Shown here piece by piece: positions 20,848 to 29,872 of a stretch of 64,000 nt of DNA. The translations under genes were made by a program, and so were the position numbers. This DNA is from Lineus longissimus. Its lineage: Eukaryota; Nemertea; Pilidiophora; Heteronemertea; Lineidae. The notes under the pieces were generated by a model. That model had not been told where the DNA came from. It saw only the letters and a program-made list of their open reading frames with translations, and did not search any database. The DNA lies in NCBI RefSeq assembly GCF_910592395.1, contig NC_088323.1, forward strand, positions 7,874,001-7,938,000. Reading direction: 5' to 3'. Each line of letters starts with the position of its first letter. Positions within the stretch are counted from its first letter, which is position 1.

Positions 20848-22690
20848 ATGGAGGACGAGAAAACAACAAGAGAGTGTAAAAATATACTTAAATACTGCAA
20901 AACCTGTGGAGAAGATTATCACTTTGATCACAAGTTTTAAAAGACATCTTAGTAAAAAAAGCATTTGACCAATGTAGAAAAAAGAAGACTAAAAAGTACA
21001 ATAAAGATATTGGAAGACCCAAACTTTGTAACACCATACATTGGCTCAACGGAAGAAGATACCCTAAACCGTCAACAACAAATGGTGAAAACGAAAGAAC
21101 AATTAAAAGAGTTAGAAAGCTCTCAAAACCCACCTGTAAAAACCACTTGTAAAGTATGTAACAAAGAAATGTTAACTGAGAACTATCAAGCTCATTTAAA
21201 AACAGAAGCACATCGGTTACAGGCAGAAGGTCTTCTCACTGGAGATATACACTGTGATGCTTGTTCTAAAAACATCAAGGCTAAAAATTGGGTAAAACAT
21301 TCAATGACTACCACACATCAGGAAAGGGCAAAAAACAGGGAGAAACCATCAATTCTAAAAGAACGTCAACCCAGGCAGAGGCCATCAATGTCGCTTGACA
21401 ACAATACTGTAGAAGAAATACGAGGAATAGAAGGAATAGAAATTTTGAACCGGTTTGCTCCAAATCATAACATTGTAACATTATACTTGAGAATAAACAA
21501 GGAGGTAAAAAATGTTGATGAGTACAAGGAGAAGTTGTTAGAAGTTTTCTCTAAAATTAAAGACAAACATAATAAAATTAGTTTATTGGTTAAAGCTGAA
21601 TTTGAGAAAAAGGGTGATACAATAACACACAGATTTCTAGCAAACATGGCAACACTATCTTCAGAAACACATGCTGAAGAAGTGTTAATGAATCAAATTA
21701 CGTATATAAAAGCTCAAATCGAAGAAAGGAATTTTAATGGAAGCGGTTTGTCTTTTAAACGTATTCTGTAATTTGACTATTGCTTGCTACAAGAGAACAC
21801 ACGGAGGGCATTATGTAGAGTTACCATTTAAAACCAAAGGAATAATCAACGTCAGATGTAATGATGACAGATGTTTTCTATGGAGTTTGTTACCAGCATT
21901 TTATTCACCATCAAATCATATGTGTGATGAAAGCTCCTACAGAAAATATGAACATTTGATAAAGATTAACACTGATTATCCTATTTGTGTTCAGAAAGAT
22001 CTAGCTAAAATTGAAAAATATAACAATATTAAGATTAACATAATTGAATTAAAAACACCTCCCACAAATAACTTTGCAATAAAAGATTGTACATTGGAAC
22101 CACTTTATATAACAAAGACTGGTGATGCTGACATCAAAGAAATCGATTTACTATATATTATAAAGAACATTTTATGTGCCTTAAAGATATAAAGGCATTT
22201 TATAGTACAAAAGATTCCCATAGACATCATTTGTGTAGAATCTGTATGAATGCTTTCTCCTCAAAACCAGCTTTAGAAAATCATAAAAAGAAATGTGAAG
22301 TACACGACTACTGTGAAATTAAGCTGCCCTCACCAGAAAAATCAACTCTTCAGTTAAAAACTATCAATACAAGAACAGAGTTCCGTTTGTAGTTTATGCT
22401 GATTTTGAAGCAATCAGTCGAAAACTCATTTCTGAGACATCATTAACTGAAATGTCACCGCCAGTATCACGGGTAAGTGAGACATCATTAACTGATACAT
22501 CATTAACTGAAGTAACACAATTCGATCCCAGAACATCACCACCAGTATCACGGGTAAGTGAGACATCATTAACTGAAGTAACACAAAAACTTTTCAGACA
22601 AGAAGCAACATCATTATATTCACTAGCATATACCCATGGAGCGGGCAAAGTTGAAATGTTATATACATTAGTTAAATGGGCACCATGATT
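20848..22690 (+). pseudogene. Polinton protein-primed DNA polymerase B, N-terminal part with frame breaks
   Basis: Four overlapping frames form one disrupted gene: 20848-20940, about 20941-21771, 21737-22192 and 22174-22686. The first pieces carry Cys/His finger-like pairs (CKTC...H, CKVCNKE...H, CDACSKN...H) common ahead of Polinton polymerases. The last contains VVYADFEAI, the Exo I motif (DFE) of the 3'-5' exonuclease, preceded by a CRICMNAF..H finger. Directly after it an in-frame repeat of SETSLTE-type units interrupts the polymerase, and the frame ends at 22686. Several stops and shifts make it a pseudogene. The palm domain is not in this piece. Confidence 0.6.
22434..22600 (+). repeat. 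In-frame imperfect repeats inside the polymerase fragment
   Basis: GAGACATCATTAACTGA occurs at 22434, 22479 and about 22560, separated by variable spacers including TATCACGGGTAAGT twice. It encodes SETSLTE/PPVSRV units that are foreign to B-family polymerases. Confidence 0.6.
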
Positions 22691-23499
22691 GAACTACATT
22701 AAATTTCTAACGTTACTGAAGTTTTATTAAAGGTTAAACACGAAATGAACTGCATTTAGGGACTTATTGCTGCTATCTACATCATATGCAACCCCCAATA
22801 GATTGATTGGAGTACGCTATTTTGCACAATGCATTGAGACCAGTGACAGCAGGTCCTGTTCCAAATAAGGGCCTCACATATTAGGCATATCACCTACCCA
22901 CTCCCGTACCCAATGCCACTGTCGGACCAAAGCCAGGCGCATGGAGAGATGCCGAACGCAATTCAAACTGACAACATCAATCAGTAAAGAATAAATCAAA
23001 GAGCAAGCGCTGGCCACTGTACATATTTTGTCCATCCTGGCATAACTGTTTATTGATACCCTGACTGCATGTTCCGGTAGGCCACCCTGCATAATTTGCC
23101 TTATCACTCCGGTCAGTGTTTCTCGAATAGAACTAAAATAGAATAGGCTAATCATTAATCTCCCTGCTAATACCCTGCACCATGGACCAGGTTGTATAGC
23201 ACTACATACGTGCTGGAAGCTAATATTGATGTGGCAGGGAGAATATGCGTGAAGTTTGTGTATGCTTTTGAGAATGAGCGGAGCTCTCCAGTCGACGTGC
23301 TCTCTGAAAAGTTGTTATTTATTCCAAAACCACCAAGATATTCGACGTATGACACCCTCAGTGACACTCTTACTTATGATCCACACCTACGAAGCCAAAA
23401 GTTGCAAGAATTCGACGCATTTCCGAGGCCCAATTTTGAAACAAAAATCGCCTCCTATTTAGCGGCCACAACGCGCATTATAGTATAGATTCTCTCTAC

Positions 23500-24290
23500 C
23501 CAGATTTATACGAAAGTCGGTATATGATGAACAGACCTGAAAATGTTGTAGACGTATTTTGTAATTGGATGCTTGAATTAAACAATGATTGATGGAAACT
23601 TTTGCAAACCAACATTCCACTACAAATGAAAGCAGGGGAAGAATAATAATTTCGTAATGCCACAAATTTTTATTATTGCGATAAACTTCTTGAAAGTACT
23701 GGCGGTGACAGACGAGACCACGACAATTTTACCGGTAAATCTAGTATAGAGGAGCAGCACATAATCAATGTAACTTAAGGGCGAAACATGTTTATTTCGT
23801 TCCAGTATTTTTCAACAACCTCAGCCATTATGATGCGCATCTTTTCATTAAACAGTTACTGATTAAATTAACTGCAAAACAAAAAAAATACTTCAAACTT
23901 CTGGCTGAAACAACCGAAGATTATGTTTCCTCTCAATTTGGTTGCTTAAGATTTTTGGATTCGTTTAGGTTTTTACAAGGGAGTTTAGACGCAGTAACAA
24001 AATCAATGGTAGACGACGATTTTAAAATAACGAGACAATTTTTCTCGAATGAAGCAGACTTCAAATTAAGAAAGAAAGAAAGGGCGAAACATGTTTAAGA
24101 AAGAAAGGCTCAGTTCCCTATTCATTTTACACCTCACACAATTCTTTCAATGAAACAACCTTAACCAACGAAATGTTCTTGAATGACCTGAAAAATGAAA
24201 TGCAACCAGAATCCGTTTATCAGGAGGCAAAGAACTTATTATCAGCACTTACCTTGTGCTGTCGTTGTTCTTAATGCTAATGAAGATATT
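23500..24290 (+). pseudogene. Polinton DNA polymerase B, middle part with frame breaks
   Basis: Translated in changing frames this region gives ENVVDVFCNWMLELN, then YYCDKLLES..RRDHDNFTGK (the DHDH-x-TGK block typical of these polymerases), VFFNNLS.YDAHLFIKQL (Exo II region), and FGCLRFLDSFRFLQGSLD. It ends at a frame-shifted LTNEMFLNDLKNEM..ESVYQEAKNL segment. The order matches Polinton pPolB downstream of Exo I. The 22690-23500 gap to the first part contains no polymerase sequence and may be an inserted element. The palm motifs with the catalytic Asp pair are missing. Confidence 0.6.
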
Positions 24291-24329
24291 GAATTAGTTG
24301 AGGATAAGTTTACTCAATTACTCAAGACC

Positions 24330-24404
24330 TTAACTCATTGCTGCCAGTAAATACTTTACAGTAAAACCAGCTGCAATTAAACCACTAATAATCCATAGAT
24401 ACAT
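24330..24404 (-). CDS. Very small hydrophobic protein (24 residues), Polinton-associated
   Basis: ATG at 24404 to TAA at 24330 encodes MYLWIISGLIAAGFTVKYLL and four more residues, a single membrane-spanning helix with no charged residue except one Lys. It follows the 41-residue ORF at 24544-24419 by 14 bases on the same strand. Short membrane proteins are common in the virion-gene half of Polintons; whether this one is made is unknown. Confidence 0.4.
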   Translation of the reverse strand: MYLWIISGLIAAGFTVKYLLAAMS

Positions 24405-24418
24405 GTATTCGTAATTAA

Positions 24419-24544
24419 TCAGTTATGTCTTTTCATTTCTGCTTCGTAACCATTTTTATCAAATGCTTTAAAAAGGTATCCAGAACCGGTGAACGCTAAA
24501 CCATTAATTAATGCTCCACCGATCATCAGTCCTAATCTGGCCAT
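24419..24544 (-). CDS. Small membrane protein (41 residues), Polinton-associated
   Basis: ATG at 24544 to TGA at 24419. The sequence MARLGLMIGGALINGLAFTG begins with a Gly-rich hydrophobic helix followed by a charged tail, KNGYEAEMKRHN. It sits between the 24-residue ORF and the frame at 24550-24765. Gly-rich amphipathic or membrane-active peptides are seen in this half of Polintons and adintovirus-like elements, so a capsid-related membrane role is possible, but that is inference. Confidence 0.45.
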   Translation of the reverse strand: MARLGLMIGGALINGLAFTGSGYLFKAFDKNGYEAEMKRHN

Positions 24545-24549
24545 AATTG

Positions 24550-24765
24550 TTATTTAAATATAATTAAATTTTGTAGTCTATCGAATATCTCCGTAATATG
24601 ACTATAATTAAGAATCATATCAGTTAATGTATCCTCAGATTTTTCATTGTCTGGTTTAAAAGGATAATTGAGAATAAACTCATTTGCTTTGTTCAATTGA
24701 ATATTGAATAAATTATAATCAACCATTGTGCCTATTTTAAGGTTCTCTTTTGCATCTAAAGGCAT
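24550..24765 (-). CDS. Hypothetical Polinton ORF (71 residues)
   Basis: ATG start; MPLDAKENLKIGTMVDYNLF at the N-terminus, predicted mostly helical and soluble. No family is recognised. It is on the same strand and closely spaced with the other minus-strand small ORFs, which suggests a virion-gene module. Confidence 0.45.
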   Translation of the reverse strand: MPLDAKENLKIGTMVDYNLFNIQLNKANEFILNYPFKPDNEKSEDTLTDMILNYSHITEIFDRLQNLIIFK

Positions 24766-24955
24766 AATGTTAACCCAACTCTCTTAATAATAAGAAAGAA
24801 GATGCATTGGAAAACTGTTTAAAGAAATGAATGGGTAATACATGATCAAAGTGTTCATTGAATACATCTTTAATTTGCGACTTAATCCAAGCATAGAAGA
24901 ATCTATCCGAGCATTTTAAGATTGTAGAGAATATACTTGCTCTTAAGGTGGTATT

Positions 24956-25213
24956 TCAAATTTTTTCATAAATGTAGTGATCTTCATTTTCGTCTATTTT
25001 ATCTTGTCTGTTTCGTTCCCTTATTCTCTGGGCACAGTCTCTACAGATGCATTTTAAATTAGAAGGTGAAAACTCGTTCACAGGTTTTCTTTCACCGCAA
25101 CAAATAGCATCACCTCGACATACTTCATAATTTCCCATTCCTATTAGTTTAATAACCTGTTCTATTTCTGTTCTTTGGATTGTTTCCTGTTTTGATACAT
25201 ATTTAATTACCAT
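24956..25213 (-). CDS. Cys-rich small protein (85 residues), Polinton-associated
   Basis: It starts at ATG 25213. The middle has clustered cysteines, CRGDAICCGERK..CICRDC, that could bind one zinc ion, followed by a basic helix QRIRERNRQDK and an acidic end. No exact family is recognised. It ends 8 bases before the neighbouring frame at 25221, so the genes are tightly packed as in a viral operon-like cluster. Confidence 0.45.
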   Translation of the reverse strand: MVIKYVSKQETIQRTEIEQVIKLIGMGNYEVCRGDAICCGERKPVNEFSPSNLKCICRDCAQRIRERNRQDKIDENEDHYIYEKI

Positions 25214-25220
25214 GAATTTT

Positions 25221-25436
25221 CTATTTCATAATGTTTTCGGGTAATATTCCTTGCTGATAAAGATAATCTAACGTCATATTACCAAGTGCAACGACGCCAC
25301 CAAGTTTAAAAATCTCTTCTAAACTAGCTGAACTTGGTGTTCCAGTGTTAACCCTCAAAAATCGTTTGAAAAGGTACGAATAAGTAACCGTTGTAAAAGT
25401 ATACTCCAATATAACGTATTTATTATATCTTTCCAA
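25221..25436 (-). pseudogene. Polinton small ORF fragment without a start codon
   Basis: The frame ends ..LEEIFKLGGVVALGNMTLDY and a further LYQQGILPENIMK, with a hydrophobic Gly-rich stretch. No ATG precedes it in frame near 25436, so it looks 5'-truncated or frame-shifted. Function not recognised. Confidence 0.35.
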
Positions 25437-25753
25437 AAAACATGAAATGAAAAAAAACTACTGGTAAAAGAATTATCATTCTTAATATGATCATACCATG
25501 AAACTCCACAACTGGTTGTGGCACAATAAATAACAAACTTCAATTGATTTTCATGGTTGAATTTTTAAAATATCGTTGAACTTCATGATAACTTGAAAAA
25601 TGTTTCGGCGATTTTTTTTACAAAGTAAGCTAAAACATCAACTGTAAAACTTTGGTGTGGTGAAGTGGTGATGGTTAACTCTGATAAGAAATCATTGTCT
25701 ATTTTCATATTTTGACTCATTTATAATTAGATAAATCTCAGTTAATGATATCT

Positions 25754-26240
25754 CTAGCTGTAGATGCATAAAAACGTGTGCGTCTCTCTAAAATTAACTG
25801 GTATACCATTCTCGTATGTAATTTCAAATATTAGACGATTGGTAATTTCATTTAATTCCTTTTCATAATTTGGTTCATATCTCTGTAACTTAGTTTGAGC
25901 TCCATCATCCACAGGTAAAATGCAAAAAATATCCGAAGGTTTATTGTTGTAGAGCGTCTTAATTTTATCAATTAAATTAGATCCTAAAGTAAGCTGTGTT
26001 GTGTAAAATTTCAATGGTTTATAAGAATAATACTTTCCTTTTTCGGTGAATATTTCCTGTCTGAAGCCAAACCATTTATTAATCATTTCAAAATGGTACC
26101 CTGTGGTTGTTGTCGTTTTCTCTCTTCCGATTAGTGAAACTGGTTTTCCTTCCACCATGGAATCCACCGCATAAAGTGAACTCAAATTAAAACTTTCATC
26201 TTTGGTAAGCTCTAAAACCAAATAATCACTTTCCTCACAA
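25754..26240 (-). pseudogene. Polinton-associated ORF, about 155 residues, no clear start
   Basis: The frame is open over YAVDSMVEGKPVSLIGREKT, WFGFRQEIFTEKGKYYSYKP and FCILPVDDGAQ, and reads like a beta-rich structural protein. It lacks an ATG, and the frame at 26246-26479 directly upstream (also without ATG, containing HKHFIFWKEGAEEVC) may be its displaced first part. Possibly a minor virion protein; no family is recognised. Confidence 0.35.
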
Positions 26241-26612
26241 TGAACTTATACATGATTTATCTTTGCCTTCACAAGAAACTGGTTCAAAAATGAACAAAAT
26301 TCACTCAAACTGAAATGTTTTTCAATTGGAGCAATAAATTCGGGATGTATACTTTCATGAAAGATTGTAGTTCCGGAAAAATTATCACCATCCTCTATCT
26401 GTTTACAAACCTCTTCAGCTCCTTCTTTCCAAAATATAAAATGTTTATGTTTATTGGTAATAAGTCTTTTGTCCACCAAGAGTTGTAAAATTGAAGGCTC
26501 TTGATTTTAAAGCGAAAGGCTCTTTAAGGAAATATTCAAAATAAGCTTCATTACAATTTCTTTCATATCAATGTAAAAATCTAGCTTCATTACTATTAAT
26601 TATTATTGATAT

Positions 26613-27374
26613 TTATGGATAATAAGGTGGTGCTGAAGGAATAAAGTGGTGATAAAGTGCGGGATTAAAGTGGTGATTAATGTGGTAATGATTTCCTACT
26701 GTTGGTGGTTCTGGTTCTTTAATTTCTCTATCATCTCTGTCTGAACTATTTTCTTTCCTTCCTCTAAAATTTTTTTTAAGGGAATCTACATCGACGTTGA
26801 TGTTTGAACTAGTTTCTCTATGTTTTTTTCTAGTATCGTTTTTCAATGTGGTGTATTTTTCCTTTTCCCTAAGTATCAACGCAAATTCCTCTGTGGAAAT
26901 TTGTGAATCAGTCAAAGCCCTGCTTACCAATTCGTTGATCGTGTTTAATTTGCTAATAGCCAACATATATATTCTTTCATGTTCTTCAATTTTCTTAAGA
27001 ATAGTCTTCTTTTCCAAACCTAAAACAGAAGAAATAATGGCACTACCGATTGTCACCCCACCCAAAGCTAAACCTATTGGTGCGGTTATTATCCCCGCTA
27101 AAGCACTCACACCAACACTACCTGATACGGCGCTACTAAAGTTAAGAAAATGACTAACGCCTGTAATAACACTAAAAGCTTTTTTATACTTACAAAATAT
27201 CTTCCTCCTGTATTCTATCTTTACCTCAAATTTTTTTTTAATCTCACTAATTTGCTGCAATCTAAAACTTTGCGGATTATGTCCTTGCGGATTGTCTCGT
27301 TGAGTTTCATCATTCAACTGTGGTAAACGTGGGTAAAGAGTTTTTGCTGTTTCAGTTAATGACATCTCTGCCAT
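26613..27374 (-). CDS. Hydrophobic-core coiled-coil protein (253 residues), Polinton-associated
   Basis: ATG at 27374. Residues 1-75 are charged and end in a basic helix. Residues about 80-120 form a Gly/Ala/Ser-rich hydrophobic pair of segments (SGSVGVSALAGIITAPIGLA and IGSAIISSVLG), followed by a helical stretch KKTILKKIEEHERIYM and NELVSRALTDSQISTEEFAL. The tail is acidic and then His/Pro/Tyr-rich with PPYYP at the end. Proteins with this layout (helix, Gly-rich membrane-like pair, helix) recur in Polintons and are thought to act at membranes or in the capsid. The PPxY-like end could recruit WW-domain or ESCRT-linked host proteins. This frame is intact. Confidence 0.5.
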   Translation of the reverse strand: MAEMSLTETAKTLYPRLPQLNDETQRDNPQGHNPQSFRLQQISEIKKKFEVKIEYRRKIFCKYKKAFSVITGVSHFLNFSSAVSGSVGVSALAGIITAPIGLALGGVTIGSAIISSVLGLEKKTILKKIEEHERIYMLAISKLNTINELVSRALTDSQISTEEFALILREKEKYTTLKNDTRKKHRETSSNINVDVDSLKKNFRGRKENSSDRDDREIKEPEPPTVGNHYHINHHFNPALYHHFIPSAPPYYP

Positions 27375-27384
27375 TTATTTAACA

Positions 27385-27684
27385 TCAAAGAAAAGGGAGA
27401 AAAGAAAAGGGAGAAAACTCATGAGTATTAGTTGAAGAATCGTGAAAGGAGGGGGTTGTTGATGGTTTGGATTTAGGTTTAGGAGTCAGTGGTTTTGATG
27501 TCTCATGTTTTGATGTCGCAGGTTTCAGTGATTTTGGTAGCCCATGATTTGATGTCTCAGGTTTCAGTGATTTTGGTAGCCCATGATTTGATGTCTCAGG
27601 TTTCAGTGGTTTTGATAGCTCATGATTTGATGTCTCAGGTTTTGATATCTCATGTTTTGATATCTCAGGTTGAGGATCTTCCAT
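27385..27684 (-). CDS. Low-complexity repeat protein (99 residues), Polinton-associated
   Basis: It starts at ATG 27684 and ends 10 bases before the start of the 253-residue ORF. The centre consists of near-identical 13-residue units KPETSNHGLPKSL, encoded by a 39-bp DNA repeat (about 27510-27660). Pro, Ser and Thr dominate. No known domain. Such spacers may vary in copy number between element copies. Confidence 0.4.
   Translation of the reverse strand: MEDPQPEISKHEISKPETSNHELSKPLKPETSNHGLPKSLKPETSNHGLPKSLKPATSKHETSKPLTPKPKSKPSTTPSFHDSSTNTHEFSPFSFLPFL
27510..27665. repeat. 39-bp tandem repeat
   Basis: The unit GGTTTCAGTGATTTTGGTAG plus 19 further bases occurs twice exactly, with three or more diverged copies on either side (GATTTGATGTCTCAGGTTT is shared). 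Confidence 0.7.
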
Positions 27685-27763
27685 TACCTTTTGCCAGTTT
27701 TTCGGTCATCGAGAATAACCCCAACATCTTGAACTTGTCTTAACATCCATTTTACTTCACTAT

Positions 27764-28113
27764 TTATTCTGGTGAATTTTCGCGTCTAAACAATAGTTCA
27801 TATTGCACATGTCCATCATTGAAATTAATTTGCTTACCATTCTCGTCTGTGATCCAAATTCGTAACTTGTCAAACCTATTACTACATTTCCTGTCCCTTA
27901 GTCCTGTTTAAAAATAATAAGTGTTTATTTCCCCAAAGTCGCACTCTTTGACGGGCACCCTTGCCAAGATATCACTCTTTTCCCCTTTAAAAAGTATGTC
28001 TTCAGCATCAATTAAATAACAGTGAATGCAGTAGTACTCAAATCCTTTAAAATTTGCTGGTTTATCACCAATAGTAATTTCTTCAGTGGTTATCCTAGAT
28101 GGATTCGATGGAT
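27764..28113 (-). pseudogene. Penton/minor-capsid-like fragment of the Polinton, frame-shifted
   Basis: Two minus frames, 28113-27908 (GFEYYCIHCYLIDAEDILF ... INTYYF stop) and about 27875-27764 (KLRIWITDENGKQINFNDGH ... stop), read as one protein broken between 27908 and 27875. A closing RIWITDENGK segment is typical of the C-terminus of jelly-roll minor capsid proteins in Polintons, as remembered. The upstream part of the gene is cut off where a foldback-related sequence begins, near 28120-28350. Assignment is tentative. Confidence 0.4.
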
Positions 28114-28352
28114 CTCTGATTCTTCTGGGGGTAGTTGATAAAGTATGGAATTAGTAAAACCTTGGAAACACTGATAAACCTTGTAATATTCAATGTAAAC
28201 CATGGAATCACTGTGCAAATAGCGCGGGAAATCGGGTGCGTTCCTTCCACGATTTATACCCTCCCAACTAACAGTCTCGTCCCAGCTGACTTTATTGATA
28301 GCAATTTGCCAGTTAGTTCAGAAGCCAACATTTTTAATGTGGAGGATGACGT

Positions 28353-28485
28353 CATCAATTGGCAAAACCCAATGCAGTCCAAAACCCTCGGCGAAGCGCC
28401 TCGGGTTTTGGACTGCATTTTCGGTCTACCCGAGCGGTCTTGATTATACAACCAATGACCGCCAGCTCGGTATTAATTCCTTAAA
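28353..28485. repeat. Partial relative of the 8.3-kb foldback element
   Basis: GGTCTACCCGAGCGGTCTTG and TATACAACCAATGACCG match the right arm at 8367-8393. The left arm is missing; instead a short hairpin formed by ATGCAGTCCAAAACCCTCGG and its complement lies at about 28372-28420. Just upstream, GATGACGTCA is shared with 8536-8545. Confidence 0.7.
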
Positions 28486-28528
28486 CCAGTTTTGATCTGT
28501 TCAGTCTGCTGTCAACACATGTTTTGAT

Positions 28529-29548
28529 ATGCCGAGGACACATGGCTCAAGAGAACTTTCTGAGTATCAGAAAGGTCAGTTGATGTCATTGAAAGCTGCA
28601 GGGAGGAGTAATCGAAATGTGGCAAGGGAAATTGGTTGTTCTCATGCAACAGTGCAATTTTGGTGGACCCGCTTCCACAATGAAGGAAATCTTCATCGCC
28701 GAGAAAGACCAGGTGCCCCAAAATGCACCACTGAACGAGAGGATAGACAGCTTGTTAGGCAATCGAGGATGCATCCGTTCAAAAATGTGAAATCCTTAAG
28801 AAATGATGTGGGTCTGAGGGCCAGCCTTTCAACTGTTAAGCGGCGCCTCAGAGTGGCAGGACAAAACGGTTGCATTGCAGCACAGAAGGACAAACTAACT
28901 GATGCCCACAAGTTGAGCAGATACAACTTTGCAGTGGCTCATCAAGACTGGACTATTGAACATTGGCGTCAAGTTGCATTCACTGATGAGAAGACTTTTG
29001 TCGTTGGAGATAATGGTCAAGTTTTCGTTCGCAGGCCAAAAGGCCAACGCTTTCATTCAGAATACATCAAAATTGTTCAAAGAAGTGGTAGATTCAGCGT
29101 GCCTGTCTGGGCATGGATGAATTCACGTGGAGACGGTCAGATAGTGCGTATAAATGGGAGGTTAAACCAGAATCAGTATCTGCAAATTCTTGCAGATCAG
29201 ATGGACAACATTCATCATGCTTTTCCTGACAGACTTATTTATCAACAGGATAAAAGTCCAATACACACAGCTAGGCGTGTTGGACAGTGGCTTCGTGACC
29301 GGGAAATTGAAGTTTTGGACTGGCCTTCTAAAGGGGCTGACATGTCGCCAATTGAAAATGTTTGGTCAAAGGTTCAGAGAGATGTGGACTTTACAAATGT
29401 TACTAATCAGGATGAACTGTGGCTTGCTGTCGAGGAAAGTTGGAATCGTCTTCGTGAGGACCACGAGTATTGGGAGGGATTAGTTGTGTCACTTCCTGAT
29501 AGAATGAGCGCTGTTATAGAATCTAGGGGTGACTGGACTAGGTTTTGA
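28529..29548 (+). CDS. Tc1/mariner transposase (339 residues)
   Basis: The N-terminal half holds two helix-turn-helix regions (NVAREIGCSHATVQFWWTRF, then a second around residues 60-110 with SLSTVKRRLRVAG). The catalytic DDE domain shows FTDEKTF (first Asp), IYQQDKSPIH (second Asp) and SPIENVW (Glu) about 34 residues later, the DD34E pattern of the Tc1 group. Length matches the family (about 340). It has an ATG, good codon flow and no stop, so it could be functional. Flanking terminal inverted repeats were not found next to it: upstream is the foldback relative, downstream a separate TA-flanked MITE. It is therefore probably an immobile copy. Confidence 0.85.
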   Translation: MPRTHGSRELSEYQKGQLMSLKAAGRSNRNVAREIGCSHATVQFWWTRFHNEGNLHRRERPGAPKCTTEREDRQLVRQSRMHPFKNVKSLRNDVGLRASLSTVKRRLRVAGQNGCIAAQKDKLTDAHKLSRYNFAVAHQDWTIEHWRQVAFTDEKTFVVGDNGQVFVRRPKGQRFHSEYIKIVQRSGRFSVPVWAWMNSRGDGQIVRINGRLNQNQYLQILADQMDNIHHAFPDRLIYQQDKSPIHTARRVGQWLRDREIEVLDWPSKGADMSPIENVWSKVQRDVDFTNVTNQDELWLAVEESWNRLREDHEYWEGLVVSLPDRMSAVIESRGDWTRF

Positions 29549-29615
29549 ATAAACTGTTGTTGTATGGTGATAGTAAAGGTGGGGTAGAGACTAAGCACAG
29601 TAAAAAAACCCACTA

Positions 29616-29870
29616 TAGTCTGGTTCAATCTAGAGGTGAACCATTGGAATGCCAGTGTGGAACAGTCAATTTTGACCACAAGATTTTATTTGCGTGTTAC
29701 CCTTATGAAATGAACTTCTGGCTGAGAATAGTCCATGGGCCAATGTTTATTATTGAGCAAGGTCATCCGATTCATTATGCCATAACATGTAACCTTAATT
29801 ATGTCATTATTGCCACACTCTAACCACAAACTACATTTCCAATGGTCCAGCTCTAGGTTGAACCAGACTA
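29616..29870. mobile_element. 255-bp MITE with TA duplication
   Basis: The ends TAGTCTGGTTCAATCTAGAG and, inverted from 29870, TAGTCTGGTTCAACCTAGAG match at 19 of 20 bases and continue through ACCATTGGA. TA lies on both sides, as for Tc1/mariner insertions. It has no coding capacity of its own. Confidence 0.75.
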
Positions 29871-29872
29871 TA

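Larger units (their letters stand above)
20204..28115. mobile_element. Degraded Polinton/Maverick element
   Basis: A retroviral-type integrase end and a fragmented protein-primed B-family polymerase lie on plus (20204-24290), and a series of small AT-rich ORFs on minus (24330-28113). That arrangement and content is known for Polintons, large self-synthesising DNA transposons with virus-like capsid genes. Terminal repeats and the 6-bp target duplication were not found, and genes such as the packaging ATPase, protease and major capsid protein were not recognised, so this is a remnant. Its AT content is clearly higher than the flanks. Confidence 0.7.
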
